DNA of 64,000 nt from an uncultured Desulfovibrionaceae bacterium (GCA_944324045.1 CALUUT010000006.1:1-64000); one strand, 5' to 3'. Positions 18,316 through 27,478 are shown, counted from the stretch's first letter. The notes: generated from the letters alone by a model not told the origin. Made by a program: numbers and translations.

Positions 18316-18654
18316 TTATTTTTTGCATAGTGAATCAGGTTGCATATTTTTACGTTTTTTTTGTCCGGCGTCCGTTTGGGCGACGCGCGTCTTTTCAAGG
18401 CGCGTGTTGCGAAAATACAGAGCAAGGTCAATGGAAACCATGATAAGGTTAAGAGCGTAAAAGCCGATAAGGATATCCCGCGAATATAAAACCTTGTGCG
18501 TGATGCCCGCAAGATATCCGATGATGAGCGCAATGAGAAAAACCGGGCTTTTGCCGCCGGTCTGACGGGACGTCCATGACTTGTGGATTGCAAAAGGCCA
18601 GGAAAGGCCAAATGCCGCCAGCATGATCAATTCAAAAATGCTCATGGTTGCCAT
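18316..18654 (-). CDS. Small inner-membrane protein of unknown function, 112 aa
   Basis: Not recognised with certainty. Three hydrophobic segments (about 4-22, 37-56 and 61-82) are followed by a basic hydrophilic tail. The pattern FELIMLAAFGLSWPFAIHKS with a second SRQTGGKSPVFLIALIIGYLAGI resembles small PQ-loop-like or CBU_0592-type membrane proteins. The start at 18654 is favoured over 18645 because AGGAC lies seven bases before it. It is read towards priA and is 74 bases downstream of the VKOR-like gene on the same strand, so the two may be co-transcribed. Confidence 0.65.
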   Translation of the reverse strand: MATMSIFELIMLAAFGLSWPFAIHKSWTSRQTGGKSPVFLIALIIGYLAGITHKVLYSRDILIGFYALNLIMVSIDLALYFRNTRLEKTRVAQTDAGQKKRKNMQPDSLCKK

Positions 18655-18728
18655 GCGGATTGTCCTGAGAGGTTTGAGAGGCTGGTTTCAGTCGAGGTCC
18701 GTCTCCAGACAGTTCCTGGAATCATGTT

Positions 18729-19706
18729 TTACGGCGCGCCGCAGTCTTCCGCGCTGTTTTCGCCGCCGCAGTTTCGCAGTTCAGTGTTGAATATATCCAT
18801 GGGATTGACGGGCGGATTCATGTTCTGCATGCCCGGCAGGGGAGCATTTACATTTGCGTGGGGTTCCTGCTGGGGCAAAACCGGCAGGCCGTTATAGATG
18901 ATAAGCGGGATTTGTCCCCTGCCGAGGGAGAAGGTGACGGCTTTGTTTGCCCATAGCCGCCAGTACAGAGCAAGGTTCCGGAATCGGAAAGGCAGGGCTT
19001 CAATGGGCTGTGCGAGGGCGCCGGCAAGCGCCGTTTTCGGAGAAGCGCCGCGTTCCGCTTTCTGCCGCATGGTTTCAATAATCAGAATATCCTGATCATT
19101 TTCCGCAACAGGATACAGTGCGGCCGTTCCGGCCAGCACATCATTGTTGTACCGCGCCACAGCCTCGTTGCATGCCGGGCATGAAGGAGAAAAATATATT
19201 TTTATCGCTGCTTCAGATGTTCCGAACATGGGTTTTGGCGCGGCATATTCCTTGGCCGCCAGCACGAGATTCAGGACAAATAAGATGCCCCAGATTCCCA
19301 ACATAAGAGAATACTTCCCCCGGCGTCCCCGCTCGCTGTCCGCGCCGCCGGTTGCTATGAGCATGAGCGCGAAAAGCAGCCCCGCAATCAGACAGGGAAC
19401 GCAGGGCAGGGTCAATCCCATGAGCAGAAGAAAAAGACAGTCTCCCGCAAGATAGATGGCCGCCAGCGGCAGCGCGGTTTTTTTCCCCAAGGCCAACCCG
19501 CAGATCACGTAAAGGGCGAATGCGGCGGCCCCTATATGCCAGGCGGAAACGCCGGCAATGGAAAATCCTTTGTTCAGGGCGCATCCGGCCGTCACGCAGA
19601 GGCTCTTGCCGCCGTCGCTTGATGCGTATAGACAAAAAAGAATGCCGATGAGCGCGATGATGATTCCTGTCCAGGGAATATTTTTAGGCTGACGGTGTGC
19701 AGGCAT
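18729..19706 (-). CDS. VKOR/DsbB-like membrane thiol oxidoreductase with CxxC tail, 325 aa
   Basis: Probable disulfide-bond formation protein of the inner membrane. Four to five transmembrane helices (about 12-29, 54-73, 80-100, 104-120, 132-150) carry a loop pair Cys37/Cys42 (LCVTAGCALNKG) and a membrane-edge CVPC (102-105), the arrangement of VKOR-type quinone-linked oxidases. A soluble domain follows with YFSPSCPACNEAV, a thioredoxin-like CPAC (176-179), and a Pro/Asn-rich tail. A natural VKOR-thioredoxin fusion would take electrons from substrate proteins through CPAC to the quinone pool. The match is by cysteine layout, not overall similarity. Translation starts at 19706; the ribosome binding site is weak. 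Confidence 0.7.
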   Translation of the reverse strand: MPAHRQPKNIPWTGIIIALIGILFCLYASSDGGKSLCVTAGCALNKGFSIAGVSAWHIGAAAFALYVICGLALGKKTALPLAAIYLAGDCLFLLLMGLTLPCVPCLIAGLLFALMLIATGGADSERGRRGKYSLMLGIWGILFVLNLVLAAKEYAAPKPMFGTSEAAIKIYFSPSCPACNEAVARYNNDVLAGTAALYPVAENDQDILIIETMRQKAERGASPKTALAGALAQPIEALPFRFRNLALYWRLWANKAVTFSLGRGQIPLIIYNGLPVLPQQEPHANVNAPLPGMQNMNPPVNPMDIFNTELRNCGGENSAEDCGAP

Positions 19707-19857
19707 GAAAAAAAACCTGTTGATTGCGTTAGGGTGATAGCCCCATCATGAAGCGTTCATACGGGAAAACGGCGGCGCTTCCGGGAGAGCGTGGGCTGCA
19801 ACGTGGGCAATTTTTCCGCGATATTATGAGTTTCTTGCGTTGAGGTAAAGATCATAA

Positions 19858-20661
19858 ATGAAATTGTTTTCCGGCGAAGTGTGGTTTACTGGGCCGGACA
19901 GACCATTTTTTCAGGGCTGTCCGCCGTTTCGGGTAAAAGTGAGCCCGCGTTCCGCTTCCGTGCGTTTGTGTATTTCTCCAAGCAGGGGCATGGTGGTCAC
20001 TGTCCCGCGCGGCTATGATTTGACGCGGCTTTCGGAGCTGATTGTCCTGCGCCGGGAGTGGATTTGCCGCCACTGGAAGAAACTGTGCGCCGGCGAGCGC
20101 TTGAATATGGAAGAACCCGCCGCATCATCCGGACGCCCCGAACGCGAAAGAATGCGGGCCGCATGGCCGGGGTGCGTGGATTTTGCCTTTACAGGAGAGC
20201 ACTTCGGCATTCGTTACGAGCCGGGAAATGGGCCATGTTCGGCCAGAGAGAGTTTGGGCATTATCAGGGTCCGGCATCCGGAAAAGGATTGGCCGGGCGC
20301 GCGGGACGCTCTGGAATCGTTCCTGAAGCGATATGCCAAAAAAGTATTTGAGCCTGTATTGCATCGCCTGGCAAGCGATAAGGGACTTCCGCCGGCCTCA
20401 AGACTGTGCGTGCGTTTTCAAAGGACGCGCTGGGGAAGCTGTTCCAGCGCCGGAAACGTCAATCTTAATGTTTGTCTGCTGTTTTTGCCGCGTGAACAGG
20501 CGGAATATGTTTTTCTTCATGAATTATGCCACCGGGAGCATATGAATCATTCCGCGCAATTCTGGAGTCTGCTTGAGACTGTGCTGCCTGGGGCTCGCCG
20601 CCTGGATGAAAAACTTGAACAGGCCTGGTCTTGCGTTCCCCGCTGGCTGCTCTATGGTTAA
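19858..20661 (+). CDS. YgjP-type (DUF45) zinc metallopeptidase-like protein, 267 aa
   Basis: Belongs to the YgjP/DUF45 family, whose zinc site is HELCHREHMNHSAQFW here (His221, Glu222, His225, and His231 further on), preceded by the diagnostic TRWGSCSSAGNVNLN (190-204) and FLPREQAEYVFLHEL. The family is predicted to be proteases (relatives of M48), with UTP pyrophosphatase activity also reported for a homologue; the biological role is open. A TGAGGT lies 11 bases before the ATG at 19858. It is divergent from the VKOR-like gene and convergent with the ABC importer genes. Confidence 0.85.
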   Translation: MKLFSGEVWFTGPDRPFFQGCPPFRVKVSPRSASVRLCISPSRGMVVTVPRGYDLTRLSELIVLRREWICRHWKKLCAGERLNMEEPAASSGRPERERMRAAWPGCVDFAFTGEHFGIRYEPGNGPCSARESLGIIRVRHPEKDWPGARDALESFLKRYAKKVFEPVLHRLASDKGLPPASRLCVRFQRTRWGSCSSAGNVNLNVCLLFLPREQAEYVFLHELCHREHMNHSAQFWSLLETVLPGARRLDEKLEQAWSCVPRWLLYG

Positions 20662-20695
20662 AGCGTGAACGGAAGCGCTGCCGGCGGCGTCTTGT

Positions 20696-21442
20696 TTATG
20701 GCGCACGCCATGGACAAAACAGGCGTTCAGCCAGACAGCACAGTCCATACAGGGCAAGACCCAGGGCGCTTATGCCGAGGATGCCTACAAACATGTCCGT
20801 TGCGTCTCCCCGGCCCCATGCATCCATGATGCGAAACCCCAGTCCTGAGCGGGTGGCGAAGGATTCCGCAAGAAAGAGCACGGCCACGGCCGTGCCGCAG
20901 GCTACCTTGAGCGCGGTCAAAAGGCCGGGCAAGGCTGCGGGTATATAGACGTGCCGGAGCGCTTGAAGCGGCGTGCCCCCCATGGAGCGGAAAGAGACCC
21001 GGTAACTTGGCGCCAGTTCCAGGGCCGTTCCGCGCACGATGACCAAAATCTGGTAGCCCGTGGCCAAGGCCAGCAAGAATATGCGGGGAGCGTCCCCCAA
21101 TCCGAGAAAAGTGAAAAATACAGGCAGCAGAACGACCTTGGGCAGGGGATAAGTAAGAAACACCAAAGGAGCCGCTATGGCGTCCGCCTTGCGGCAGTGT
21201 CCAAGAAGCAGCCCCGCGGGAAAGGCGACGCCTGTGGCCAGCGCCAATCCCAGGCAGAGCCGCCATGCGCTCATGCCCATGTCTTTCCAGAATGCGGCTG
21301 ACCCCAACGCCTGTAGAAACAGGGCGAAGGTTTCGCCCGGAGAGGGCAGCACATCCCGCGTCAGGCTCAATGAGCCGGCTTGCCAGGCAAGACACAGCGC
21401 GACAAAAGCCAGCATATATCGTATGGGCGCTTTGTATTTCAT
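20696..21442 (-). CDS. ABC importer permease, SsuC/ThiX/TauC type, 248 aa
   Basis: Inner-membrane subunit of an ABC importer for small organic solutes. Hydrophobic helices fill most of the chain, and the coupling (EAA) loop is seen in SMGGTPLQALRHVYIPAALPGL; LPSPGETFALF and FLTYPLPKVVLLPVFF are typical of sulfonate/nitrate/taurine/thiamine-precursor permeases. Start 21442 forms an ATGA overlap with the ATPase gene stop and begins MKYKAPIR; the open frame to 21592 lies inside the ATPase gene. Third gene of the SBP - ATPase - permease operon. Substrate unknown. Confidence 0.9.
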   Translation of the reverse strand: MKYKAPIRYMLAFVALCLAWQAGSLSLTRDVLPSPGETFALFLQALGSAAFWKDMGMSAWRLCLGLALATGVAFPAGLLLGHCRKADAIAAPLVFLTYPLPKVVLLPVFFTFLGLGDAPRIFLLALATGYQILVIVRGTALELAPSYRVSFRSMGGTPLQALRHVYIPAALPGLLTALKVACGTAVAVLFLAESFATRSGLGFRIMDAWGRGDATDMFVGILGISALGLALYGLCCLAERLFCPWRAP

Positions 21443-22254
21443 ATCGCGGCGTCCGCGGGCGTCCTGTCTTTTCCGTTCGTGTTTTGAAGTGCGGCTGCAT
21501 TGCGCAGTGCGGCATGAACCTGACGGCTCATGCGGAAAAAGGCCGCATGCTCGCGCCAGCCCGGCGCGCCGGACAGAGGGTTTTCCAGCCATGCCGCGGC
21601 CCTGGCCGGACGGCCGCCCAAGACAAGAATGCGTTCGCCAAGAAAAACAGCTTCCCCGATATCATGGGTGACCAGCACCATGGTGCAGAGGCGGCGTTCC
21701 AGGAGAACCAGCAAAAATTCCTGAAGCCGTTCCCTGGTCAGAGCGTCAAGCGCGGAAAACGGTTCATCCAGAAAGAGAACATCCGGCTCTGCGATAAGCG
21801 CCCGTCCAAGCGCCAGGCGTTGCCTTTGTCCGCCGGACAGACTCGCCGGCCATCGCGCATCCATGCCCGTCAGGCCCAGTTCATCCAGCATGGCCCGCGC
21901 TTTCGCCTCCCGTTCCCGTTTCCCCAGACCGGCCAGCTCCAGCGGCAGAGTCAGGTTGGCGAGGACGTTTTTCCATGGGAACAGTCCAAGATTCTGCCAT
22001 ACAAAAGCGGACCGCGGCCGCGAATCCCGTTTAACTGGGGATGCGGCGTTTTTGTCTGAACGCCGGGCCGTCACCGCGCCCCGGCTTGGTTTTTCCATGC
22101 CGGAAAGCAGCCGTAAAAGCGTGCTTTTGCCGCAGCCGGATTCTCCGATTACAGCCAGACGCTCCCCTGCGGCAAGGGTAAAAGACAAAGGATCCAGCAC
22201 AGGGCCGAAGCCGTAATCCTTGGAAAGGTCTTTGACGACAAATTCAAAATTCAT
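21439..22254 (-). CDS. ABC importer ATPase, SsuB/TauB type, 271 aa
   Basis: Cytoplasmic motor of the importer. Walker A GESGCGKST, Q-loop in AFVWQNLGLFPWKNV, signature LSGGQRQRLALGRAL, Walker B DVLFLDEPFSALD and the switch His in LVTHDIGEAVFLG are all intact; FPWKNV is typical of the nitrate/sulfonate/taurine class. The stretch between the first helix and the Q-loop (ARRSDKNAASPVKRDSRPRS) is a little longer than usual. Start 22254 has AAGGAC nine bases upstream; the gene begins 27 bases after the binding-protein gene. Confidence 0.93.
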   Translation of the reverse strand: MNFEFVVKDLSKDYGFGPVLDPLSFTLAAGERLAVIGESGCGKSTLLRLLSGMEKPSRGAVTARRSDKNAASPVKRDSRPRSAFVWQNLGLFPWKNVLANLTLPLELAGLGKREREAKARAMLDELGLTGMDARWPASLSGGQRQRLALGRALIAEPDVLFLDEPFSALDALTRERLQEFLLVLLERRLCTMVLVTHDIGEAVFLGERILVLGGRPARAAAWLENPLSGAPGWREHAAFFRMSRQVHAALRNAAALQNTNGKDRTPADAAI

Positions 22255-22281
22255 GAAGGCGCGTCCTTAATCAGGGGCCGC

Positions 22282-23217
22282 TTATGGAAAGACCACATCG
22301 GCGTAGGCGGGAGCGGTTTTTATCAGACCGCGGGACAGCATCCAGGTTTCCACGCGCGCCATCTCCTCCCGCGAGGGCAAGGGCGGCATGCCGTCAGGGG
22401 CGCCGAAAAGGTCAAAGCGTATCATTGTGTAGTCTGCGGCGGCTTTGGGCAGCAGTCCTTTTTCCACCATGAGCGCGCGGTATTGTTCCGGGGCGGCTTC
22501 AATGCGCCGGGCCGCTTTGCGCAGCGCCCTGCGAAACGGCTCCGCCACGTCCTGTCTCAGGTATCGCGCGCTTAAGGCGATTACGGCCAAAGGCTCATTA
22601 AGCCCCGTATCGTCCCATACGCTGCGGGCGCCTTTGCTTTCCACCATGGTGGCGAGAGGCTCAGGCAGCAACGCGGAATCCGTCATGCCGCCAAGCAGCA
22701 TCTGGAGCCGGACCGGGATTTGCCGCACTTCCTGCATGGTCAGCCAGTCTTCGGGCAATTTTTTTTGTTCAAGCATACGCCATAAAAGATATTCGATAAT
22801 GGTCGCGCCGGACATGGCGGTTTGCGCGCCTTTCATTTCCATTAAACTTTTCAGTTCCCCGGCTTTTTCCGGACTCACGGCCAGGGCAAAGCAACGTTGA
22901 ACAGGCGAGGAGCGCGTTGTGACGGCAATGACCGCCTGTCGCGCTCCACGTTCATTTTGCATGAGCACATTGAGCAGATCGCCGAAATGCCCGGCAAGCT
23001 CTCCTGCGCGCATGGCGGCCCCCAGTTCCAGGGCGCTTTGGAATGGAATAATTTCCACGTCCAGCCCCTGTTCCGCGAAAAGCCCTTCGTCAGCGGCGAC
23101 ATGCAGGATAATGGAGTCCGCGGCGGGCAGAGAGCCGATTTTCAGGGTTTCGGCGTTGACGCCCGCAGTTCCCAGCAACAGGAAAAACGCGGCGAATACT
23201 ATGGAGAAACGGCGCAT
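22282..23217 (-). CDS. Periplasmic binding protein of the ABC importer (NMT1/SsuA-like), 311 aa
   Basis: Captures the substrate in the periplasm. A signal peptide (MRRFSIVFAAFFLLLGTAGVNA, cut as two parts here only for reading: hydrophobic 6-17, cleavage after Ala22) is followed by ETLKIGSLPAADSIILHVA, AADEGLFAEQGLDVEIIPF and ELGAAMRAGELAGHFGD, typical of the NMT1/THI5-like and SsuA/TauA binding proteins. There is no lipobox. Start 23217 has AGGAGG before it. Candidates for substrate include aliphatic sulfonates, taurine and hydroxymethylpyrimidine; no biosynthetic neighbour decides between them. First gene of the operon. Confidence 0.88.
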   Translation of the reverse strand: MRRFSIVFAAFFLLLGTAGVNAETLKIGSLPAADSIILHVAADEGLFAEQGLDVEIIPFQSALELGAAMRAGELAGHFGDLLNVLMQNERGARQAVIAVTTRSSPVQRCFALAVSPEKAGELKSLMEMKGAQTAMSGATIIEYLLWRMLEQKKLPEDWLTMQEVRQIPVRLQMLLGGMTDSALLPEPLATMVESKGARSVWDDTGLNEPLAVIALSARYLRQDVAEPFRRALRKAARRIEAAPEQYRALMVEKGLLPKAAADYTMIRFDLFGAPDGMPPLPSREEMARVETWMLSRGLIKTAPAYADVVFP

Positions 23218-23664
23218 GGTGCCTCCTGAACGCAAAATGAAAATAAAAAGATGCGCGGAAAGAGTAGCCTCAAACACGCTCACCGTAAAGAGGGGAACAG
23301 CCCTGGAAGATGGGCACGCCGCCGACCGGCCCCCTGGAGAAAGAAAACAGCGGGGCCAAGGCGGGATGCAACAAAAACGGCACAAGAAAAAATAAAAAAT
23401 ATTGCTTGAGCTCCCGGAAGAAATACGATAGGGAAAAGCGGTTCAGGCAGACCCAGTGTGTTGCAGCGCGGGCGTTGCCGGAAAAACAAGCGTCAGGGCG
23501 CGCGGATGTTCCAGCGCGCTTTCAAACCGAAGTCGGGCGAGAATGCTGCTGGCCGGACCGGCGGTTGTGTCATGCCTTGCGGCTTGACATGCCCGCGGGC
23601 ATACGCTACAGGCCCCTGACTTTGGTTGTTTTATTTTTGATTCACCTCTGGAGGAATAAGGAAA
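23218..23664. other. 447-base divergent gap between the importer operon and rpsL
   Basis: No gene is supported here. The importer promoter is not clear. The half near rpsL holds a consensus -35 with a 14-base palindrome (separate entry) and a leader of about 50 bases with GGAGGA before rpsL. Confidence 0.5.
23584..23612 (+). promoter_or_regulatory. Predicted promoter of the rpsL-rpsG-fusA operon
   Basis: A perfect TTGACA (23584-23589) is followed by a 17-base spacer and TACAGG (23607-23612), a weak -10. The spacer is occupied by the perfect palindrome ATGCCCGCGGGCAT (23589-23602), which could be an operator. The -35 is convincing; the -10 is not. Confidence 0.45.
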
Positions 23665-24036
23665 ATGCCTACAATCAATCAGCTTATCCGCAAGGAACGC
23701 AAGGCGGTGCTGAAGCGCAAAAAGACGCCGGCGCTCCAGGCATGTCCGCAGCGTCGCGGCGTGTGCACGCGCGTGTACACCACCACACCGAAAAAGCCCA
23801 ACTCCGCTATGCGTAAGGTCGCGCGCGTGCGTTTGACCAACGGTCTTGAAGTGACCGCGTACATTCCCGGCGAAGGGCATAATCTGCAGGAACACTCCGT
23901 GGTCATGATCCGCGGCGGCCGCGTAAAAGACCTTCCCGGCGTGCGGTATCATATCGTCCGCGGCACTCTGGACACGTCCGGCGTCGCCGATCGTCGTCAG
24001 GGTCGTTCCAAATATGGCGCAAAGCGTCCCAAGTAG
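23665..24036 (+). CDS. rpsL: 30S ribosomal protein S12, 123 aa
   Basis: Small-subunit protein of the decoding centre; substitutions in it give streptomycin resistance. The conserved [36 protein letters not shown] and [17 protein letters not shown] segments are intact and the length is standard. The lysine in TPKKPNS corresponds to the Lys often changed in resistant mutants and is the sensitive form. GGAGGA precedes the ATG. First gene of the str operon. Confidence 0.98.
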   Translation: MPTINQLIRKERKAVLKRKKTPALQACPQRRGVCTRVYTTTPKKPNSAMRKVARVRLTNGLEVTAYIPGEGHNLQEHSVVMIRGGRVKDLPGVRYHIVRGTLDTSGVADRRQGRSKYGAKRPK

Positions 24037-24054
24037 TAAGGAGAGGGTACGAAT

Positions 24055-24525
24055 ATGCCTCGCAAAGGACCTGTTCCCAGACGCGAAATTTTGGCTGATC
24101 CGGTATATAACAGCCGCCTTGCCGCCCGTTTTATTAATCGCTTGATGGAAGACGGCAAAAAGGCCGTGGCTGAAAAGGTTTTTTACAGCGCTGTGGATGC
24201 GCTTGCCGAACGCACGAATGAAGAACCCATGCGCGCCTTTGAAAAGGCGCTGGAAAACATCAAGCCGCACCTTGAAATCAAGTCCCGCCGCGTTGGCGGC
24301 GCCACGTATCAGGTGCCCATGGAAGTGCGCCCCGACCGTCAGGTTTCGCTGTCCATCCGCTGGCTTATAACCTATGCGCGCTCCCGCGGCGAAAAGGGCA
24401 TGGTCGCCAAGCTTTCCGCTGAACTGCTGGATGCGTATAACAACCGCGGCGGCGCTGTGAAAAAGAAAGAAGATACTCACCGCATGGCTGAAGCCAATCG
24501 CGCTTTTGCCCATTATCGTTGGTAG
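24055..24525 (+). CDS. rpsG: 30S ribosomal protein S7, 156 aa
   Basis: Primary 16S rRNA-binding protein that nucleates assembly of the 30S head and contacts E-site t[57 protein letters not shown] and [15 protein letters not shown] are typical; length standard. AAGGAGAGG lies before the start, 18 bases after the rpsL stop. In other bacteria S7 represses its own operon by binding the rpsL-rpsG junction; the short junction here leaves that open. Confidence 0.98.
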   Translation: MPRKGPVPRREILADPVYNSRLAARFINRLMEDGKKAVAEKVFYSAVDALAERTNEEPMRAFEKALENIKPHLEIKSRRVGGATYQVPMEVRPDRQVSLSIRWLITYARSRGEKGMVAKLSAELLDAYNNRGGAVKKKEDTHRMAEANRAFAHYRW

Positions 24526-24544
24526 ACAAGGGAGTCTTAAGACC

Positions 24545-26617
24545 GTGTCGCGAACTCATCCCATTAAAAAAGAGCGCAATATCGGCATCATGGCCCATAT
24601 TGACGCCGGCAAGACGACAACTACGGAACGAATTCTGTTTTATACGGGCGTTACCCACAAGATCGGAGAAACGCACGACGGCGCCGCCACCATGGACTGG
24701 ATGGAACAGGAGCAGGAACGGGGCATTACCATTACCTCGGCGGCTACAACCTGTTTCTGGAAGGATTTCCGCATCAATATTATTGATACGCCGGGACATG
24801 TGGATTTTACCATTGAAGTGGAACGCAGTCTCCGCGTCCTTGACGGCGCGGTGTGCGTGTTCGATGCCGTGGCGGGCGTAGAGCCCCAGTCTGAAACGGT
24901 ATGGCGTCAAGCCGACCGCTATGGCGTTCCCCGTATCTGTTTCGTGAACAAAATGGACCGCATCGGTGCAAATTTCGACCGTTGCGTGGATATGATTCGC
25001 GATAGGCTCAAGGCGAAGCCTGTGCCTCTTCAGTTGCCCATAGGCTCTGAGGACAAGCTGGAAGGTGTTGTGGATCTCATTCTTGGAAAGGCGTTGCGTT
25101 TTCCCAAGGTGGCTGAATCCGTGGACGTGGTGGAAATTGAAATCCCGGCCGAGCTTGCTGATTTGTATGCGCAAAAGCGCGCGGAGATGCTGGAAGCCGT
25201 CGCTGAAGAAGATGAAGCGCTTTTGGAAAAGTATCTTGGCGGCGAGGAACTTACCGAGGATGAAATCCGCTCCTGCGTGCGCAAGGCTACGATTAATCGC
25301 AATATCGTGCCTGTTCTTTGCGGCTCCGCTTTTAAGAACATCGGCGTGCAGCCGCTTCTTGACGCCGTAGTGAATTATCTGCCGTCGCCGGTCGATATTC
25401 CTCAGATGCAGGGAATTGATGTGAACACCGGCGAGGCGGTTACCTGCAATTGCGACGACAATGAGCCGCTTGCCGGTCTTGTGTTCAAGCTTTTTTCTGA
25501 CCCGTATATTGGCCATTTGTCGTTTTTCCGCATCTATTCCGGGACTCTTGAGTCCGGTCAGACCGTGGTGAACGCAAATACGGGCAAAAAAGAACGCATC
25601 GGCCGTTTGCTTAAAATGCACGCCAACAAGCGTGAGGAAGTCAAGTGGGCCGGCGCCGGGGATATTGTGGCGCTTGTGGGGTTGAAACAGGCCTCGACCG
25701 GGGACACGCTTTGTGATGAAAGACGGGTTGTAAAGCTTGAGTCCCTGAATATTCCTGAGCCCGTGATTGAGGTCGCCATTGAGCCTAAGACCAAAGCGGA
25801 CCGTGACGCTCTTTCGGCGGCCTTGAACAAGCTCTCCAAGGAAGACCCGTCTTTCCGCGTCAAGAGCGACGAGGAAACAAACCAGACCCTGATCGCCGGA
25901 ATGGGCGAGCTGCATCTGGAAATCATTGTCGACCGTCTGACCAGGGAGTTCGGCGTGGGAGCGAATGTCGGCAAACCCCAGGTCGCATACCGTGAAACCA
26001 TTACAATTCCGGCCAAGGCCGACACCAAGCATGTCAAGCAGTCGGGCGGTCGTGGTCAGTACGGTCATGCGGTTATTGAGGTGGAGCCGAATCCTGGAAA
26101 GGGATACGAGTTTGAAAATGCCATCACTGGCGGCGTGATTCCCAAAGAATATATTCCGGCTATCGACAAAGGCATTCAGGATGCCATGAAAAGCGGCGTG
26201 GTGGCCGGTTTCCCGGTTGTCGATGTAAAAGTCAAACTGGTTTTTGGTTCCTACCATGAAGTGGACTCTTCTGAACAGGCCTTTTATGTAACGGGCTCCA
26301 TGGCGATTAAAGATGCGATGCGCAGTGCGGCGCCTGTACTGCTTGAGCCTATTATGGACGTTGAGGTCGTGACCCCGGATGATTATCTGGGCGAAGTTAT
26401 GGGAGACCTGAACGGCCGTCGCGGACGGGTTCAGGGGATGGAACATCGCGGCGGCTCCCAGGCTGTGCGTTGTCAGGTTCCGCTGTCCGCCATGTTCGGG
26501 TATGCGACGGACCTGCGTTCCAAGACCCAGGGCCGCGCTTCCTTTACCATGCAGTTTGATCATTACGAACAGGTGCCCAAGGCTATTGCCGAAGAGATCA
26601 TTAAAAAGCGTTCTTAG
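24545..26617 (+). CDS. fusA: Elongation factor G, 690 aa
   Basis: GTPase that drives translocation of tRNA and mRNA. G1 [11 protein letters not shown]2 region [12 protein letters not shown]3 DTPGHVDF and G4 NKMDR are present, followed by domains II-V ([14 protein letters not shown] in [20 protein letters not shown] near the end). The start is GTG at 24545, 19 bases after rpsG, with AAGGGAG upstream; frames further upstream lie within rpsG. The transcript ends at the hairpin 30 bases after the stop, so tuf is not part of this operon. Confidence 0.97.
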   Translation: MSRTHPIKKERNIGIMAHIDAGKTTTTERILFYTGVTHKIGETHDGAATMDWMEQEQERGITITSAATTCFWKDFRINIIDTPGHVDFTIEVERSLRVLDGAVCVFDAVAGVEPQSETVWRQADRYGVPRICFVNKMDRIGANFDRCVDMIRDRLKAKPVPLQLPIGSEDKLEGVVDLILGKALRFPKVAESVDVVEIEIPAELADLYAQKRAEMLEAVAEEDEALLEKYLGGEELTEDEIRSCVRKATINRNIVPVLCGSAFKNIGVQPLLDAVVNYLPSPVDIPQMQGIDVNTGEAVTCNCDDNEPLAGLVFKLFSDPYIGHLSFFRIYSGTLESGQTVVNANTGKKERIGRLLKMHANKREEVKWAGAGDIVALVGLKQASTGDTLCDERRVVKLESLNIPEPVIEVAIEPKTKADRDALSAALNKLSKEDPSFRVKSDEETNQTLIAGMGELHLEIIVDRLTREFGVGANVGKPQVAYRETITIPAKADTKHVKQSGGRGQYGHAVIEVEPNPGKGYEFENAITGGVIPKEYIPAIDKGIQDAMKSGVVAGFPVVDVKVKLVFGSYHEVDSSEQAFYVTGSMAIKDAMRSAAPVLLEPIMDVEVVTPDDYLGEVMGDLNGRRGRVQGMEHRGGSQAVRCQVPLSAMFGYATDLRSKTQGRASFTMQFDHYEQVPKAIAEEIIKKRS

Positions 26618-26646
26618 TTTGCATTGCATGGATTTCATCAGAGGTG

Positions 26647-26677
26647 AAAAGCCCGGCTTTCACAGCCGGGCTTTTTT
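26647..26677 (+). terminator. Terminator after fusA
   Basis: AAAAGCCCGGCT (26647-26658), a 5-base loop, AGCCGGGCTTTTTT: an eight-pair GC-rich stem flanked by A/T tracts, 30 bases after the fusA stop. The following 26680-26910 is lower in GC and holds no supported gene; partial promoter-like boxes (TTGACC at 26705) are too weak to call. Confidence 0.92.
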
Positions 26678-26918
26678 GTTGCAAGGATGTTGGAAGGGCT
26701 TTGCTTGACCGTTCAGCATATTAGGAGTACACAGGCTCAATCTTGTGGACCGGATACGCCCTATGTTACGCCTGATTTGACGGTTCCTATATTTTAGGCG
26801 ACGATGTTTTCATAGGTTTTGCTTATATGCGGCAGAAAAAAGTCGGCTCTGGTTTGACAAAGGCAATATATGGCGCAGCAAAAGCCCGTTTTTTTCGGGG
26901 AGCCATATTTATGCGTGA

Positions 26919-27443
26919 ATGGCTCAATCGCCTCGCGCTATGGGAACAATTTGTTCAAGCGGCATGTATCTGGCGCAGACCATGGCTGCAAGGGTAGGGC
27001 ATGACAAAAACGGCTTAATCATTGAACCTGGAGCCGGGACAGGCTGTGTGACCGGGGCGTTGCTTAAAGCCGGCGTTGCGCCGGAACGGCTCTTGATTAT
27101 TGAGCGTTCCAGGTCCATGGTTGCCTTGTTGCGTGAAAAATTTCCAGATATAGCCATTGTGCATGGCGATGCGGCCCGGCTTTCCGCTTATTTTCCTCAG
27201 GGAAAACACGTAGACTGCATAGTGTCGTCTTTGCCGTTTGCGTCCCTTGACGCCAAGACAAAGGGCAAAATCATTGCAGAGATGAAAAAACATGTGACAG
27301 ATGGCAAAATATTGCAATTCACTTATATGCCTGGCAGCGAACATATTCTTGCCCGGTCGGGGTTCACCTGCGTGTCGGCGACCACGGTGTGGAAAAACGT
27401 GCCGCCGGCCAGGGTGATGGAATTTGCCGCGCGCCAGGAATGA
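26919..27443 (+). CDS. PmtA-like SAM-dependent methyltransferase, 174 aa
   Basis: Class I methyltransferase resembling phospholipid N-methyltransferases of the PmtA type and KsgA-like enzymes. SPRAMGTICSS (4-14) matches the family SPRAVGAIAPSS, followed by the SAM loop LIIEPGAGTGCVTGALL (33-49), LIIERS, VSSLPFAS and the C-terminal VWKNVPPARVMEF. It may methylate phosphatidylethanolamine or act on another lipid or small molecule; substrate not readable. The start is awkward: a stop precedes ATG-26919 and its GGGGAG is 16 bases away, while an ATG at 26911 with ideal spacing opens another frame (see findings). Followed after 35 bases by the DUF4037 gene. Confidence 0.75.
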   Translation: MAQSPRAMGTICSSGMYLAQTMAARVGHDKNGLIIEPGAGTGCVTGALLKAGVAPERLLIIERSRSMVALLREKFPDIAIVHGDAARLSAYFPQGKHVDCIVSSLPFASLDAKTKGKIIAEMKKHVTDGKILQFTYMPGSEHILARSGFTCVSATTVWKNVPPARVMEFAARQE

Positions 27444-27478
27444 TGCGCGCCGCAGGGCGCGACAAGAAAGGAGCGACA

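Noticed and set aside
24365-26638. A 757-codon open frame antisense to fusA
   Set aside because: The sense strand encodes a complete, canonical EF-G. GC-rich genes with biased codons often leave the opposite strand open; no family motif is seen in the antisense product.
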